From NCBI RefSeq assembly GCF_902506415.1, contig NZ_LR733275.1, positions 4,438,175 to 4,502,174 on the forward strand: a stretch of DNA of 64,000 nt. The letters are read 5' to 3'. Source of the DNA: Massilia sp. 9I. Lineage in GTDB: Bacteria > Pseudomonadota > Gammaproteobacteria > Burkholderiales > Burkholderiaceae_D. The translations under genes and the position numbers were made by a program. Shown piece by piece: positions 1-8,774 of this stretch (position 1 is its first letter; every line of letters starts with the position of its first letter). The notes under the pieces are model-generated. The model worked only from the letters and a program-made list of their open reading frames with translations, was not told where the DNA came from and searched no databases.

Positions 1-400
1 CACCAAGGAATTCGCGATCAACATGTCGAACAAGCGCCACTGGCACCCGCCGGTGCAGCGCTACGTGGACGAGATGCTGGCCGGTTCCACCGGCCCGCGC
101 GGCAAGGACTTCAACATGCGCTGGATCGCTTCGATGGTGGCCGACGTGCACCGCATCCTGAACCGCGGCGGCATCTTCATGTACCCGGCCGACCTGCGCG
201 ATCCATCCTCGCCGGGCAAGCTGCGCCTGATGTACGAAGCCAATCCGATGGCGATGATCGTCGAGCAGGCCGGCGGCGCTGCCACTGACGGCAGTAAGCG
301 CATCATGGACATCCAGCCGACTAAGCTGCACCAGCGCGTGCCGGTGTTCCTGGGATCGAAGAGCGAGGTCGAGCTGGTCACCCGCTACCACGCCGAGTGA
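1..400 (+). CDS. fbp: Class 1 fructose-1,6-bisphosphatase, C-terminal part
   Basis: This is the 3' end of a gene that starts before the window; the reading frame is open from base 2 and stops with TGA at 398-400. About 132 residues are visible. They match the C-terminal substrate-binding half of class 1 FBPase, which hydrolyses fructose 1,6-bisphosphate to fructose 6-phosphate in gluconeogenesis. Visible family features are the RYVDEML segment, the GGIFMYPAD stretch, KLRLMYEANPMA and the GG-A-(T/S)-DG turn, followed by a typical VFLGS-x-x-EV ending. The 5' neighbour is not visible. The call is firm for family; the start cannot be seen. Confidence 0.95.
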   Translation, partial: TKEFAINMSNKRHWHPPVQRYVDEMLAGSTGPRGKDFNMRWIASMVADVHRILNRGGIFMYPADLRDPSSPGKLRLMYEANPMAMIVEQAGGAATDGSKRIMDIQPTKLHQRVPVFLGSKSEVELVTRYHAE

Positions 401-437
401 TGTTTTTAGTAAGGCTCGGCTGAAATTGCCGAGTCGG

Positions 438-470
438 ACTAGCAAGTTTCCGGAGTTGTTTGCTAGAATA
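438..470 (+). promoter_or_regulatory. Possible promoter of the tRNA-Thr gene
   Basis: A TAGAAT hexamer at 464-469 resembles a sigma-70 -10 box and sits 31 bases before the mature tRNA start. No good -35 box lies at the right distance. The -10 overlaps the right arm of a short inverted repeat (CTAGCAA at 438-444 and TTGCTAG at 460-466). The call rests on position and one hexamer only. Confidence 0.3.
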
Positions 471-500
471 CGGCTCTTCGTCCGGTTCGCCCGGCGTTGA

Positions 501-576
501 GCCGCTGTAGCTCAGTCGGTAGAGCAGCGCATTCGTAATGCGAAGGTCACCAGTTCGATTCCGGTCAGCGGCACCA
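501..576 (+). tRNA. tRNA-Thr (anticodon CGT)
   Basis: The 76 bases fold as a full cloverleaf with a 7-bp acceptor stem (GCCGCTG pairing CAGCGGC), discriminator A and an encoded CCA tail. The anticodon loop TTCGTAA gives CGT, reading ACG threonine codons. The anticodon arm matches the one I remember for E. coli thrW. The T stem (ACCAG / CCGGT) contains one A-C mismatch at positions 52-62, which is unusual but leaves the conserved G53-C61 pair intact. Confidence 0.97.
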
Positions 577-586
577 GAACTTCAGA

Positions 587-624
587 AAGCCCGTGTCTCC
601 CAAGGACACGGGCTTTTGCATTTT
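587..624 (+). terminator. Intrinsic terminator after tRNA-Thr
   Basis: There is a perfect 11-bp stem (587-597 with 605-615) and a 7-base loop, followed by a T-rich tract TTTTGCATTTT. It ends directly before the stop codon of the convergent DUF2325 gene. In the other direction the arm is preceded by AAAGC-type sequence with few T, so it works best for the tRNA transcript. Confidence 0.85.
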
Positions 625-1791
625 CTAGACCGGCGCGGTCGCTTCCTGCAGTCCGCGCACAAGACTGGACACGCTCGGATTGTCCACGAAAATGCAGCGC
701 TTGCCGGTGCGCTTGCAATGGTCTTTCAGGCGCCAGTAAGCATGGTGGCTGATGCAGCCGGTCTGGCAGATCACCAGGTCGGCCGCGGCGAGGCTGGCGT
801 CGAGCTGGCCCGCGCTGTCTTCCAGCCCGCCATCATGGTGTGCGAACTGCGCGCCGACCTGCTCGATCACGTTGCGATAGACCGGCACGCTGCCGCTGCG
901 CCCGCCGACGCACAGGACGCTTCGGTTGACCAGTTTGATCGGCACCTCCACTGGCGCCGGCGGCGCCGGTACGCTTGCCGCCGCCGGCAGCTCCGGCGCC
1001 ACGCTGCGCGCCGCCTTCAATGCCGCCAGCTGGGCCCGTAGCGCCGCTTCCCGTCCTTCCATCTGCGCCAGCCGGTTCGCGAGCCGCTTGCGCGTGTCCA
1101 GTTCGGGCACCTCCGCCTGGAGCCTGGCCAGTTCGGTGCGCAGATTGTGGATGTCGGTGTCCTTCGCAATGGCAGCGGCGCGGGCCGCCATCAAGCCATG
1201 CTCGTAACGTTCGGCCTGGGCGGTCTTTTCTTCCAGCTGCGCCTGGCAGCGCTGCTGCGCACGCGCCAGTTCGCGCACCAGGCTTGCATTCTCGGCGACC
1301 AGCGCCTGGTACTTGTCCATGTCGGCCCGCACGCAGGCGCCGGCCTGGTGCTGCACCATGTGGATGTCGCGGCACATCTTCTGTTCCAGTCCAGGCGTGC
1401 AGCGCGGGTGGCTCAGGCCGGCCCAGAACGCGCCCGGCACATTGCCGGCCGCAACCGCCTGGGCCCACAGCGCCGCCACCTCGGCCTCCGCCTTGGCGGC
1501 GCGAAAGCGCGCGATCTCGCCGGCATAGCGGCGCTCCAGCTCCTTCTGGATGGCTTCCGACAGCGGATTGCGTACTGCACATTCGCTGACCGCGCCGACA
1601 TGGATGTCGTAGTCGTCATGCAGCAGCCGCCCGCCCGTGACCCGTTCCACCAGCTTGCGCAGGGCGCCCAGCGGCAGGGCGACGCCGACCAGCGGGCAGT
1701 GGCTGGCCGCGCTCAGTTCCCAGACGCGGCGGCGGCGCGAGCCGGCTTGCGAATCCTCGATGGCCGTCGGCCGAGCGTGTTTGTCGCACAT
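625..1791 (-). CDS. DUF2325 domain protein with central coiled coil
   Basis: The protein has 388 residues and no signal peptide. The N-terminal ~150 residues contain a Cys/His-rich segment (CTPGLEQKMCRDIHMVQHQAGAC) of unknown role. Residues ~160-265 are rich in Ala, Glu, Arg and Leu heptads and should form a coiled coil. The C-terminal ~90 residues match DUF2325, with the VLCVGGRSG start, DLVICQTGCISHHAY and a final CIFVDNPSVSSL. The function of DUF2325 is not known to me. A GGAAG ribosome site precedes the ATG. A Fur-box-like palindrome lies about 50 bases upstream, which suggests iron-dependent control. Confidence 0.8.
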   Translation of the reverse strand: MCDKHARPTAIEDSQAGSRRRRVWELSAASHCPLVGVALPLGALRKLVERVTGGRLLHDDYDIHVGAVSECAVRNPLSEAIQKELERRYAGEIARFRAAKAEAEVAALWAQAVAAGNVPGAFWAGLSHPRCTPGLEQKMCRDIHMVQHQAGACVRADMDKYQALVAENASLVRELARAQQRCQAQLEEKTAQAERYEHGLMAARAAAIAKDTDIHNLRTELARLQAEVPELDTRKRLANRLAQMEGREAALRAQLAALKAARSVAPELPAAASVPAPPAPVEVPIKLVNRSVLCVGGRSGSVPVYRNVIEQVGAQFAHHDGGLEDSAGQLDASLAAADLVICQTGCISHHAYWRLKDHCKRTGKRCIFVDNPSVSSLVRGLQEATAPV

Positions 1792-1841
1792 GCATGCTTC
1801 CTTTCAGCGTTGCCGGAGAAGGGCTGCCCTTTTCCGTAAAT

Positions 1842-1860
1842 GAGAATGATTATCATTCAT
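1842..1860 (-). promoter_or_regulatory. Fur-box-like operator
   Basis: This 19-base site has the 9-1-9 layout of the classical Fur box. Its core AATGAT-T-ATCATT is perfectly symmetric, and 14 of 19 bases match the E. coli consensus by my count. It lies 51-69 bases upstream of the DUF2325 start. No other gene starts near enough on the + side, so that gene is the likely target. Confidence 0.65.
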
Positions 1861-2257
1861 ATGATAGCGCAGCTGAGGTGGAAGGCAAGCGGATTTGCGC
1901 TTCAAGGAGTGGCGAAGGCCGATGGCACAGCTCTGTTAGGCAGCGCACGGTCCCGTTATCGCCGACGTTGTATTTTTTGTATCGCGACGCAGTGTCCGAT
2001 ACTGCGCGCGATTTCGGACCGCCACAGGCGACCGCTCATGCAGCGACGAGGACCACTACGCTAACGGCGGAACTTTTGCGCTCACTCCAGGTCTCGGTAA
2101 ACGAGAATGGATCTGGGGCAAGAAAGAAAGTTGCGTTTTGAGCTAGCGCAGTCAATCGTCGTCCCTCGCGCCGTGTGAAGCGGAATCGAGGAAGAATGTG
2201 GTGATAGTCGGGTATCGGTCTAATTCGCGTTGGTCTACATTTTACGAGGGATACATC
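1861..2257. other. Intergenic region without recognisable gene
   Basis: These 397 bases separate the Fur-like site from the DUF883-like gene. Short open frames are present, but they lack ribosome sites and family resemblance. I see no hairpin with a T run and no strong sigma-70 promoter. The promoter of the downstream gene must lie here but I cannot place it. Confidence 0.5.
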
Positions 2258-3115
2258 ATGGATAATCAGAAACCTACCGAGGGTAAAGGCAGCGACGCAA
2301 GCCGCGATAGCGCAGGTTCGAGCATCGGTAAAAGCCAGAGTTCCGGCCTGAACCAGGGCAGCAGTGCTTCGGGCAGCAGCCAGAGCGGTTCGTCGGGCAG
2401 CCTCGGCAGCGCCAACGCCTCGCCGAGCACCGCCAAGCCTGCCACCGGCAGCAGCAGCGGTTCCGTCGGCGGCACCAGCAATGCGGGCAGCCAGCAAAGC
2501 AGCTCGCAGAGCTCGGGCAACCTGGGCAGCAGCGGCAACAAGCAAAGCGGCTCGACCGGCTCGACCGGTTCCAGCGCAGCCGGCAGCAGCGGCAGCCTGA
2601 GCAGCACCACCGGCGGCAACAGCGCCCTGGGTTCGACCGGCAGCTCGTCGGGCAGCACCACCGGCAGTAGCGCGGGCACCACTGCATCGAGCAGCGGCAG
2701 CATGGGCGGCGCCAGCGCGCAGTCGTCGGATTCGTCCTCGACTAGCGGCGACCAGTCGCAGTCCCAGGGCGGCATCAAGGGCGCCATGGCCAACATCACC
2801 CCGGACAAGGCGCACGAGAAGATCGACCAGCTCGCGCAAGGCGCGCAGCCGCTGGTGGACCGCCTGGTCAGCACCGCACACGCAGGCGTCGACCGCCTGA
2901 GCGGCATGCTGAGCGGCGCATCGGAAAGCCTGGGCCAGCGCAAGGGCCAGCTGGGTGAAACCTACCAGAACTACTCGACCAAGAGCACCGAGTACGTGAA
3001 GACCAATCCGGGCACCGCCCTGCTGGTCGCAGCCGGCGTCGGCTTCCTGCTGGCCAAGCTGCTGGGCGGCTCGAGCAGCAGCGAGCGCAAAGAGTACCGC
3101 TACTACCGCGACTGA
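2258..3115 (+). CDS. Ser/Gly-rich DUF883 (ElaB/YqjD)-like membrane protein
   Basis: The ATG at 2258 follows an ACGAGGG ribosome site, giving 285 residues. Residues ~1-175 are extremely low in complexity, made of Ser, Gly, Thr, Ala and Gln runs with no hydrophobic core, so they are probably disordered. Residues ~190-260 form a helical segment (HEKIDQLAQGAQPLVDRL and following) like the DUF883 family. Next comes one membrane helix (GTALLVAAGVGFLLAKLL) and a short charged tail. DUF883 relatives such as ElaB and YqjD are inner-membrane proteins linked to ribosomes or stress in stationary phase. The long Ser/Gly extension is unusual for the family. A terminator follows directly. Confidence 0.7.
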   Translation: MDNQKPTEGKGSDASRDSAGSSIGKSQSSGLNQGSSASGSSQSGSSGSLGSANASPSTAKPATGSSSGSVGGTSNAGSQQSSSQSSGNLGSSGNKQSGSTGSTGSSAAGSSGSLSSTTGGNSALGSTGSSSGSTTGSSAGTTASSSGSMGGASAQSSDSSSTSGDQSQSQGGIKGAMANITPDKAHEKIDQLAQGAQPLVDRLVSTAHAGVDRLSGMLSGASESLGQRKGQLGETYQNYSTKSTEYVKTNPGTALLVAAGVGFLLAKLLGGSSSSERKEYRYYRD

Positions 3116-3134
3116 TCGGCTTAGCCATCAAAGC

Positions 3135-3172
3135 AAAACCCCGGCGGGCGTCAAGCCCGGCCGGGGTTTTTT
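3135..3172 (+). terminator. Intrinsic terminator of the DUF883-like gene
   Basis: A GC-rich stem (AAAACCCCGGC-GGG opposite CCC-GGCCGGGGTTTT, loop about 7 bases) ends in a run of six T. It begins 20 bases after the stop codon. The A-run on the left side means it could also act on minus-strand transcripts. Confidence 0.85.
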
Positions 3173-3240
3173 CATTGTAGGGCGGTCGTTCAAGCGTGGC
3201 GTGAATAGCGGGACGGCCGGTCTTCTTTGGCTGAACGCGC

Positions 3241-3264
3241 GGCCGGCAGAGCCGGCCACCCTAG
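3241..3264. repeat. REP-like hairpin remnant
   Basis: GGCCGGC and GCCGGCC flank a 3-base loop and are followed by ACCCTAG. This layout, a short GC hairpin followed by CACCCTA-type sequence, recurs at 37632-37658 and resembles intergenic REP elements common in Massilia-like genomes. It lies between convergent gene ends. Confidence 0.3.
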
Positions 3265-3279
3265 GGATTGCGACCGGTC

Positions 3280-6200
3280 TTATTTGACTGGGTCAGACTG
3301 TGGCTCTTTCACCGGCACGTGGGCCGGCGCATGCGCCGGCTTGCGCCGCAGCTTGGCGACATTGCGCTTCATGAAGTGCTCGAAGTCGTCGACATAGGTG
3401 AACACGGCCGGCACCACCAGCAGGCTCAGCAGCGTCGAGGTGATCAGGCCGCCGATCACCGCGATCGCCATCGGCGAGCGGAAGCTCGGGTCGCCCGACA
3501 GGCCGAGCGCCAGCGGCAGCATGCCGGCGCCCATGGCGATGGTGGTCATCACGATCGGGCGCGAACGCTTGTGGCAGGCGTCCACCAGGGCATCGAAGCG
3601 GTTCATGCCCGCCTCGCGCGCCAGGATGGCGTAGTCCACTAGCAGGATCGAGTTCTTGGTCACGATCCCCATCAGCATGATCAGGCCGATCATGGTCGGC
3701 ATCGACAGCGCACTATTCGTCAGCAGCAGTGCCACGAAGGCGCCGCCGATCGACAGCGGCAGCGCGGCCAGGATGGTCACCGGCTGCATGAAGTCGTTAA
3801 ACAGCAGCACCAGCACGCCGTAGATGCACAGCACGCCGATCAGCATCGCCACGCCGAAGCTGGCGAACAGCGCCTGCATTTCCTGGGCGTCGCCCAGTTC
3901 GGCGATCTGCACGCTCGGCGGCAGGTTCTTGAAGGCGGGCAGGGCGCGCGCCTCTTCGTTGACCTCGCCCAGCGAACGGCCCTGCAGTTCCACGTCGAGC
4001 GTGACGTTGCGGGTGCGGTTCAGGCGGTCGATCTGGGCCGGGCCGCTTTCCATCGTGATGGTGGCGACGTTCGCCAGCAGCACCGGGCCGCGCGAACCCG
4101 GCACCGTCAGGCGTCCCAGCGCATCGAGGTCGGCGCGCACGGTGTCCGGCAGCTTGACCCGGATCGGCACCTGGCGCTCGGCCAGGTTCATCTTGGCCAG
4201 CGAAATGTCGTAGTCGCCGGCGGTGGCGACGCGCACCGTCTCGCCGATCGCGGCGGCGGTCACGCCCAGGTCGGCCGCGCGCGCGAAATCGGGGCGCACG
4301 ATGATCTCAGGCCGCACCAGCGACGCGCTGGAGCTGACGTTGCCGACGTTCTTGAGCGTGCGCAGCTCGCGCTCGGCCTGGCGCGCGGTGGCGGTCAGCG
4401 CTTCCGGATCCTCGCTGCGCAGCACCAGCTGCATCTTGGTACCGGTGTCGTTGGCGCCGACGTTGAAGCGCGCGCCGGGGATCTGCGCCATCTTCTCGCG
4501 CAGCGCGCGCTCGATATCGGACAGGCCTTCGTCGCGGTCATGGCGGTCGACCGTGGTCACGGTCAGCACCGCGCGCCGCGCTTCGGCCGCAGCGCCCGGG
4601 GCGAAAGCATCGCCGCTGGAGCCGCCGCCGATCGAGCTGAAGATGCTTTTCACGCCGCCCACCTGCATCGCGGCCTGGCGCGCCTGTTCCGCGATCACGT
4701 GGGTTTCGGCCAGGGTCGAGCCGGGCGGCAGTTCCAGCGTGATCAGGGTCTGCGAGCGGTCGGCCGGCGGCACGAAGCCGGTCGGCAGCAGCGGCACCAG
4801 CGCGATCGAGCCGATGAAGAACAGGGCGGAGCCGATCGCCGTCACCATGCGATGGCGCAGGCACCACTGCATCGCGCTCATATAGCGGCGCATCAGCGGG
4901 CCGTCCTTCTCCTCGCCGTGGTGCTTGGACGGCTTGAGGATGTAGGCCGCCATCATCGGCGTCAAGAGGCGCGCGACGACCAGCGAGGCGAGGATCGCGA
5001 GCACAGCGGTCCAGCCGAACTGCTTGAAGAATTTACCCGGGATGCCGCCCATGAAGGCGGTCGGCAGGAACACGGCCACCAGGGCGAAGGTGGTGGCGAT
5101 CACCGCCATCCCGATCTCGTCGGCCGCTTCCAGCGCCGCCTGCATCGGGGTCTTCCCCATGCGCAGGTGGCGCGAGATGTTTTCGATCTCGACGATCGCA
5201 TCGTCCACCAGCACGCCGATCACCAGGGCCAGCGACAGCAGGGTCACCATGTTCAGCGTGTAGCCGAACAGGTACTGGCCCAGGAAGGCGGGGATCGCCG
5301 ACAGCGGCAGCGCGGCCGCGGCCACCAGGGTGGCGCGCCAGTCGCGCAGGAACCACCACACCACCAGCACCGCCAGCACCGCGCCTTCGTACAGCATCTC
5401 CATCGAGGCGTCGAAGTTCTCCTCGACCGGCGCCGAGTTGTCGATCACTTCCTTGAGCACCACGTTCGGGTGCTCCTTCTGCAGTTGGGCGACGGCGGCG
5501 CGCGCGCCTTCGGCGACGTCGACCTCGCCCGCGCCGCGGGTGCGGAAGACTTCGAAGCCGACCACCTTGCGGCCGTCCTGCTCGGCCAGCGAGCGCGGTT
5601 CGGCCACGGTGTCGCTCACCGTGGCGACCTGCTCGAGCTTGACGTGGCGGCCGTCCGGCAGCGGGATGTCCATCTGCGCCAGCTCCTGGGCTGACTGCAC
5701 GGTGGCGATGGTGCGCACCGACTGCTCGGCGCCGTTCACGTCGCCGCGTCCGCCCGGGCTTTCCCTCTGCACCTGGCGCAGCTGGCGCGACACGTCCAGC
5801 GCCGACACCTGGAGCGCGGCCATGCGCTGGTCATCCAGCTCGACCCGCACTTCTCGGGTGACGCCGCCCACACGCTTGACCGAGCCCAGGCCCGGTACGC
5901 TCAAGAGGCGCTTGGAGACGTCGTGGTCGACGAACCAGCTCAGTTCCTGGTCGTCCATGGCGCTGCCGGCGCCTTGCGCCGGGGCCGCGGTGAAGGTGGC
6001 GACCACGCGGCCGGCGGTGGCGGCCTTGGTCACGCTCGGCTCGCGCATCTCGGGCGGCAGGTCGGCGCGCACGCGCGCGACCGCATCGCGCACGTCGTTG
6101 ACCGCCTCGGCAAGGTCCTTCTCGAGAATGAATTCGACAGTGATCGTAGCGACGCCGTCGAGCACCTTGGTATAGATGTTCTTGACGCCCTGCAGGGTGG

Positions 6201-6414
6201 CGACCGAGTCCTCGATCTTGCGCGCGACCTCGGTTTCCAGCTGGGCCGGGGCCGCGCCTTCCAGCGTGGCGGCCACGGTCACGATCGGCAGTTCGATGTC
6301 GGGGAAGTCCTGGATCTTGTTGGCCTTGAAGGCCAGCAGCCCCGCCAGCGTGAGCAGGGCAAACAGCATGATCGCGGGGATCGGATTACGGATCGATAGC
6401 GCGGAAAAATTCAT
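3280..6414 (-). CDS. RND efflux transporter, inner-membrane subunit
   Basis: The protein has 1044 residues, normal for HAE-1-type RND pumps. It begins MNFSALSIRNPIPAIM, the usual cytoplasmic start before the first membrane helix. The TM4 proton-relay pair is present (GVLVDDAIVEIEN), as are the FMGGIPG loop and a second half ending with SPMAIAVIGGLITSTLLSLLVVP. Two large periplasmic porter domains lie between the TM1-2 and TM7-8 segments. The ATG at 6414 was chosen because the upstream extension is Arg-rich and lacks family similarity. The adaptor gene ends 13 bases upstream, so the two form an operon. No outer-membrane factor is encoded nearby. The substrate is unknown. Confidence 0.93.
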   Translation of the reverse strand: MNFSALSIRNPIPAIMLFALLTLAGLLAFKANKIQDFPDIELPIVTVAATLEGAAPAQLETEVARKIEDSVATLQGVKNIYTKVLDGVATITVEFILEKDLAEAVNDVRDAVARVRADLPPEMREPSVTKAATAGRVVATFTAAPAQGAGSAMDDQELSWFVDHDVSKRLLSVPGLGSVKRVGGVTREVRVELDDQRMAALQVSALDVSRQLRQVQRESPGGRGDVNGAEQSVRTIATVQSAQELAQMDIPLPDGRHVKLEQVATVSDTVAEPRSLAEQDGRKVVGFEVFRTRGAGEVDVAEGARAAVAQLQKEHPNVVLKEVIDNSAPVEENFDASMEMLYEGAVLAVLVVWWFLRDWRATLVAAAALPLSAIPAFLGQYLFGYTLNMVTLLSLALVIGVLVDDAIVEIENISRHLRMGKTPMQAALEAADEIGMAVIATTFALVAVFLPTAFMGGIPGKFFKQFGWTAVLAILASLVVARLLTPMMAAYILKPSKHHGEEKDGPLMRRYMSAMQWCLRHRMVTAIGSALFFIGSIALVPLLPTGFVPPADRSQTLITLELPPGSTLAETHVIAEQARQAAMQVGGVKSIFSSIGGGSSGDAFAPGAAAEARRAVLTVTTVDRHDRDEGLSDIERALREKMAQIPGARFNVGANDTGTKMQLVLRSEDPEALTATARQAERELRTLKNVGNVSSSASLVRPEIIVRPDFARAADLGVTAAAIGETVRVATAGDYDISLAKMNLAERQVPIRVKLPDTVRADLDALGRLTVPGSRGPVLLANVATITMESGPAQIDRLNRTRNVTLDVELQGRSLGEVNEEARALPAFKNLPPSVQIAELGDAQEMQALFASFGVAMLIGVLCIYGVLVLLFNDFMQPVTILAALPLSIGGAFVALLLTNSALSMPTMIGLIMLMGIVTKNSILLVDYAILAREAGMNRFDALVDACHKRSRPIVMTTIAMGAGMLPLALGLSGDPSFRSPMAIAVIGGLITSTLLSLLVVPAVFTYVDDFEHFMKRNVAKLRRKPAHAPAHVPVKEPQSDPVK

Positions 6415-6427
6415 GATCGAACCCCGC

Positions 6428-7597
6428 TCAGCGCGATGCGGTCTGGCGTGCGGCCTTGGCCGGCGCCGCCGGCGCCGGGACATTACGCACCAGATCGCCG
6501 TCATTCAGGAAGCCGGCGCCGCTGACCACGATCGGCGTGCCGGCCGCCAGGCCGCCGGAAATCTCGACGCGGTCGCCCAGACGGCGGCCGGTGCTGACCT
6601 TCAGCTGGCTCACACGGTTGTCCGGGTTCAGACGGAACACGTAGCTGAAGCCGTCGCGCACGGCCACGGCCTGCTGCGGCACGGTGAGGGCATTGGTCGC
6701 GCCCAGTTCGAAGCGGCCGCTGGCGAACATGCCGGCCTTCAGCGGCGCGTTGGCGGACAGCGTGGGCGGCAGGTCGACGTAGATCAGCGCCAGGCGGGTC
6801 TGCGGGTCGACGGTCGGCGCCACGGTGCGCACCTTGCCCACGATCTCGCTGCCGCTGGCGGCGCGCACCGCGGCGCGCATGCCCGGCTTGATGCGGCCCA
6901 GGTCATTGGAGGTGACTTCGGCGCGCCATTCGAGGCGGCCCTGGCGGATCATGCGGAACAGTTCCGTGCCCGGCCCCGTGACGGCGCCCACGGTGGCGCT
7001 GCGCGCCGAGATGATGCCACTATCGGGCGCGACGACGGTGGCCTGGCGCAGGCGCAGTTCCTGCTGGGCCAGCGTCGCGCGGTTAGCGCTGACCCTGGCC
7101 TGCGCGGTGCGGTCGGCGGTCAAGAGCTGGGTGACCTGCTGTTCGCTCAGCGCGCCCGAGCTGCGCAGTGCGCGCGCCCGGTCGGCATCCTGCTTGGCGG
7201 CGCTGGCGTTGGCCTGCGCTTCCTGCAGCGCGGCGCGCGCCTGCTCGACGTCGGCGCGCACGGTCTCGCTCGCGAACACCGCCAGGGTCTCGCCCTTCTT
7301 GACCACGTCGCCCACGTTGACGCGCACTTCCATCAGGCGCAAGCCGTTCGACTCGCTGCCGATGACGGCTTCCTGCCAGGCCGCCACGCTGCCGTTGGCG
7401 GTCAGGCCGACGGGCAAGCTGGTGGTGGACGGCTGCCCGGTGGTCACGGTCAGCGCCGGCGTCGGCGCGGCGGGCTTTTCGTCCTTGGCGGTGGCGCGCT
7501 TGGGCACGGCCAGCGCGAACGCAAAGCAGAGCGTGGCGCCGGCAACGGCGACCAGGGGCACGGGGACATTCAGGGGCAGGCGGCGGAGGGTAGGCAT
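6428..7597 (-). CDS. RND efflux periplasmic adaptor subunit
   Basis: The protein has 389 residues, typical for a membrane-fusion protein. An N-terminal hydrophobic segment (LPLNVPVPLVAVAGATLCFAFALAV) anchors or exports it. The lipoyl half-motif (GSVAAWQEAVIGSESNGLRLMEVRVNVGDVVKKGETLA) comes next, then an alpha-helical hairpin rich in Ala and Gln (~110-180). The beta-barrel and membrane-proximal domain end in GAGFLNDGDLVRNV. It would connect the RND pump encoded just downstream to an outer-membrane channel encoded elsewhere. Confidence 0.93.
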   Translation of the reverse strand: MPTLRRLPLNVPVPLVAVAGATLCFAFALAVPKRATAKDEKPAAPTPALTVTTGQPSTTSLPVGLTANGSVAAWQEAVIGSESNGLRLMEVRVNVGDVVKKGETLAVFASETVRADVEQARAALQEAQANASAAKQDADRARALRSSGALSEQQVTQLLTADRTAQARVSANRATLAQQELRLRQATVVAPDSGIISARSATVGAVTGPGTELFRMIRQGRLEWRAEVTSNDLGRIKPGMRAAVRAASGSEIVGKVRTVAPTVDPQTRLALIYVDLPPTLSANAPLKAGMFASGRFELGATNALTVPQQAVAVRDGFSYVFRLNPDNRVSQLKVSTGRRLGDRVEISGGLAAGTPIVVSGAGFLNDGDLVRNVPAPAAPAKAARQTASR

Positions 7598-7748
7598 ATT
7601 CTTCGATGACTTTGGTTCAAGCTGCTAAGTGTAGCAAAATTGCAATCCCGTGGGCCTGATTCGTGTGTTTACCGGACCGATGTGTGGTCTTTACAAACAT
7701 TTACCAATGCACGGCTCCAAGGGGCCGGCGCGAGGGTATAACCATGAC

Positions 7749-8774
7749 ATGCACGTCTGGTCCCTTTTTCTTCGCTGCGCCGCGCTGTTCCTGGCGCTGG
7801 CCGCGGCGCCGCATGCGCGTGCCGCCGTCCCGATGGATGAGCGGCAGGCGCTGCATCTCTTGAGCCGGCTGGGCTATGGCCCGGCGCCGGGCGAGGTGGC
7901 GCGCGTGCGCGCGACGGGCGCGCACGCCTGGGTCGACAGCCAGCTGGCGCCGCCGCCGCTGCCGCCTTACCTGGCGATGCGCCTGCGCGAACTGGCGGAC
8001 GCGCACGCGCCGCCTGGTGAAGCGGTCCTATTGCTGGCCATCGCCAGCCCGCGCCAGCTGGAAGAAGTGCTGGCCAATTTCTGGCTGGGCTGGTTCAGCG
8101 CAGGGCAGGCCGTCGATGCCGACGCCTTGCGCGATGCCTTGCGTCCCCATGTCTTCGACCGTTACCAGGACCTGGCCGGGCAGGCGCGCGCGCGGGGCCT
8201 GCGACTGCCGGTGGGCGGCGAGCACGCCGCGTTACGGGCGCTAGCCCGGCATTTCGTCGACGCCCCTCCACCGGCCATGCTGCGAACATTGGCGCGGGTG
8301 TGGGATGCCAGCGGCGGCGATCAGCGCGCGGTGCTGCGCCAACTGCTCACCAGCCGTGCATTCCTGGCGCCAGCCCAGTGGAACAGCCGGCGCAAGGACG
8401 ACTTTCGTTTCGTCGCCTCGGCGGTGCGGGCTTCGGGCGTGTGGGTGGAGTATGTGGCGCCGCTGGGCGAATATCTGCGGCAGCCGATGGGGAGAGGAGA
8501 GCGCGAGGCCTTCGTAGAGCGGCTGGCGGACGGCGGGTTCTCGCTGGGGCGGGCGCCGCCGCAGCCGCAGCGCTACGCCTCCTCGGCGCCGCCGATGCGG
8601 GCTACCGTCACCCCGGATGCGTCCCAGGGCATGGTGTCGCAGCCGGGACCGGCTCTGATGGAAGCGCCGACGCCGTCCGCGATTGCCCGTGCTGCAGCCG
8701 AGGCGCGCAGTGTGCCGGCCGATCCCGAACGTCTGCGTATACTGCTGCGCAGCGCGGATTTCCAGCGTTATTGA
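7749..8774 (+). CDS. Compact DUF1800-family secreted protein
   Basis: The ATG at 7749 follows a GAGGG site at 7732 and starts a clear signal peptide (LFLRCAALFLALAAAPHARA). The mature part opens like DUF1800 proteins (ALHLLSRLGYGPAPGEV, then AHAWVDSQLAPP). It keeps the NFW motif (VLANFWLGWFSAG) and the C-terminal LLTSRAF / RKDDFRFVASAVRA blocks. At 341 residues it is much shorter than the usual 450-550. The central block with the NLARELLELHTLG and YTQ...LTGW motifs appears to be missing. No DUF1501 partner gene is adjacent, although the two families are usually paired. The role is unknown; this may be a reduced copy. Confidence 0.7.
   Translation: MHVWSLFLRCAALFLALAAAPHARAAVPMDERQALHLLSRLGYGPAPGEVARVRATGAHAWVDSQLAPPPLPPYLAMRLRELADAHAPPGEAVLLLAIASPRQLEEVLANFWLGWFSAGQAVDADALRDALRPHVFDRYQDLAGQARARGLRLPVGGEHAALRALARHFVDAPPPAMLRTLARVWDASGGDQRAVLRQLLTSRAFLAPAQWNSRRKDDFRFVASAVRASGVWVEYVAPLGEYLRQPMGRGEREAFVERLADGGFSLGRAPPQPQRYASSAPPMRATVTPDASQGMVSQPGPALMEAPTPSAIARAAAEARSVPADPERLRILLRSADFQRY

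Noticed and set aside
401..460. Hairpin after fbp (GGCTCGGC / GCCGAGTC) as a terminator
   Set aside because: No T run follows the stem, so termination is doubtful.
1794..2141. Small + strand frame after the Fur-like site
   Set aside because: No ribosome site, no homology that I recognise, and it begins inside the DUF2325 leader.
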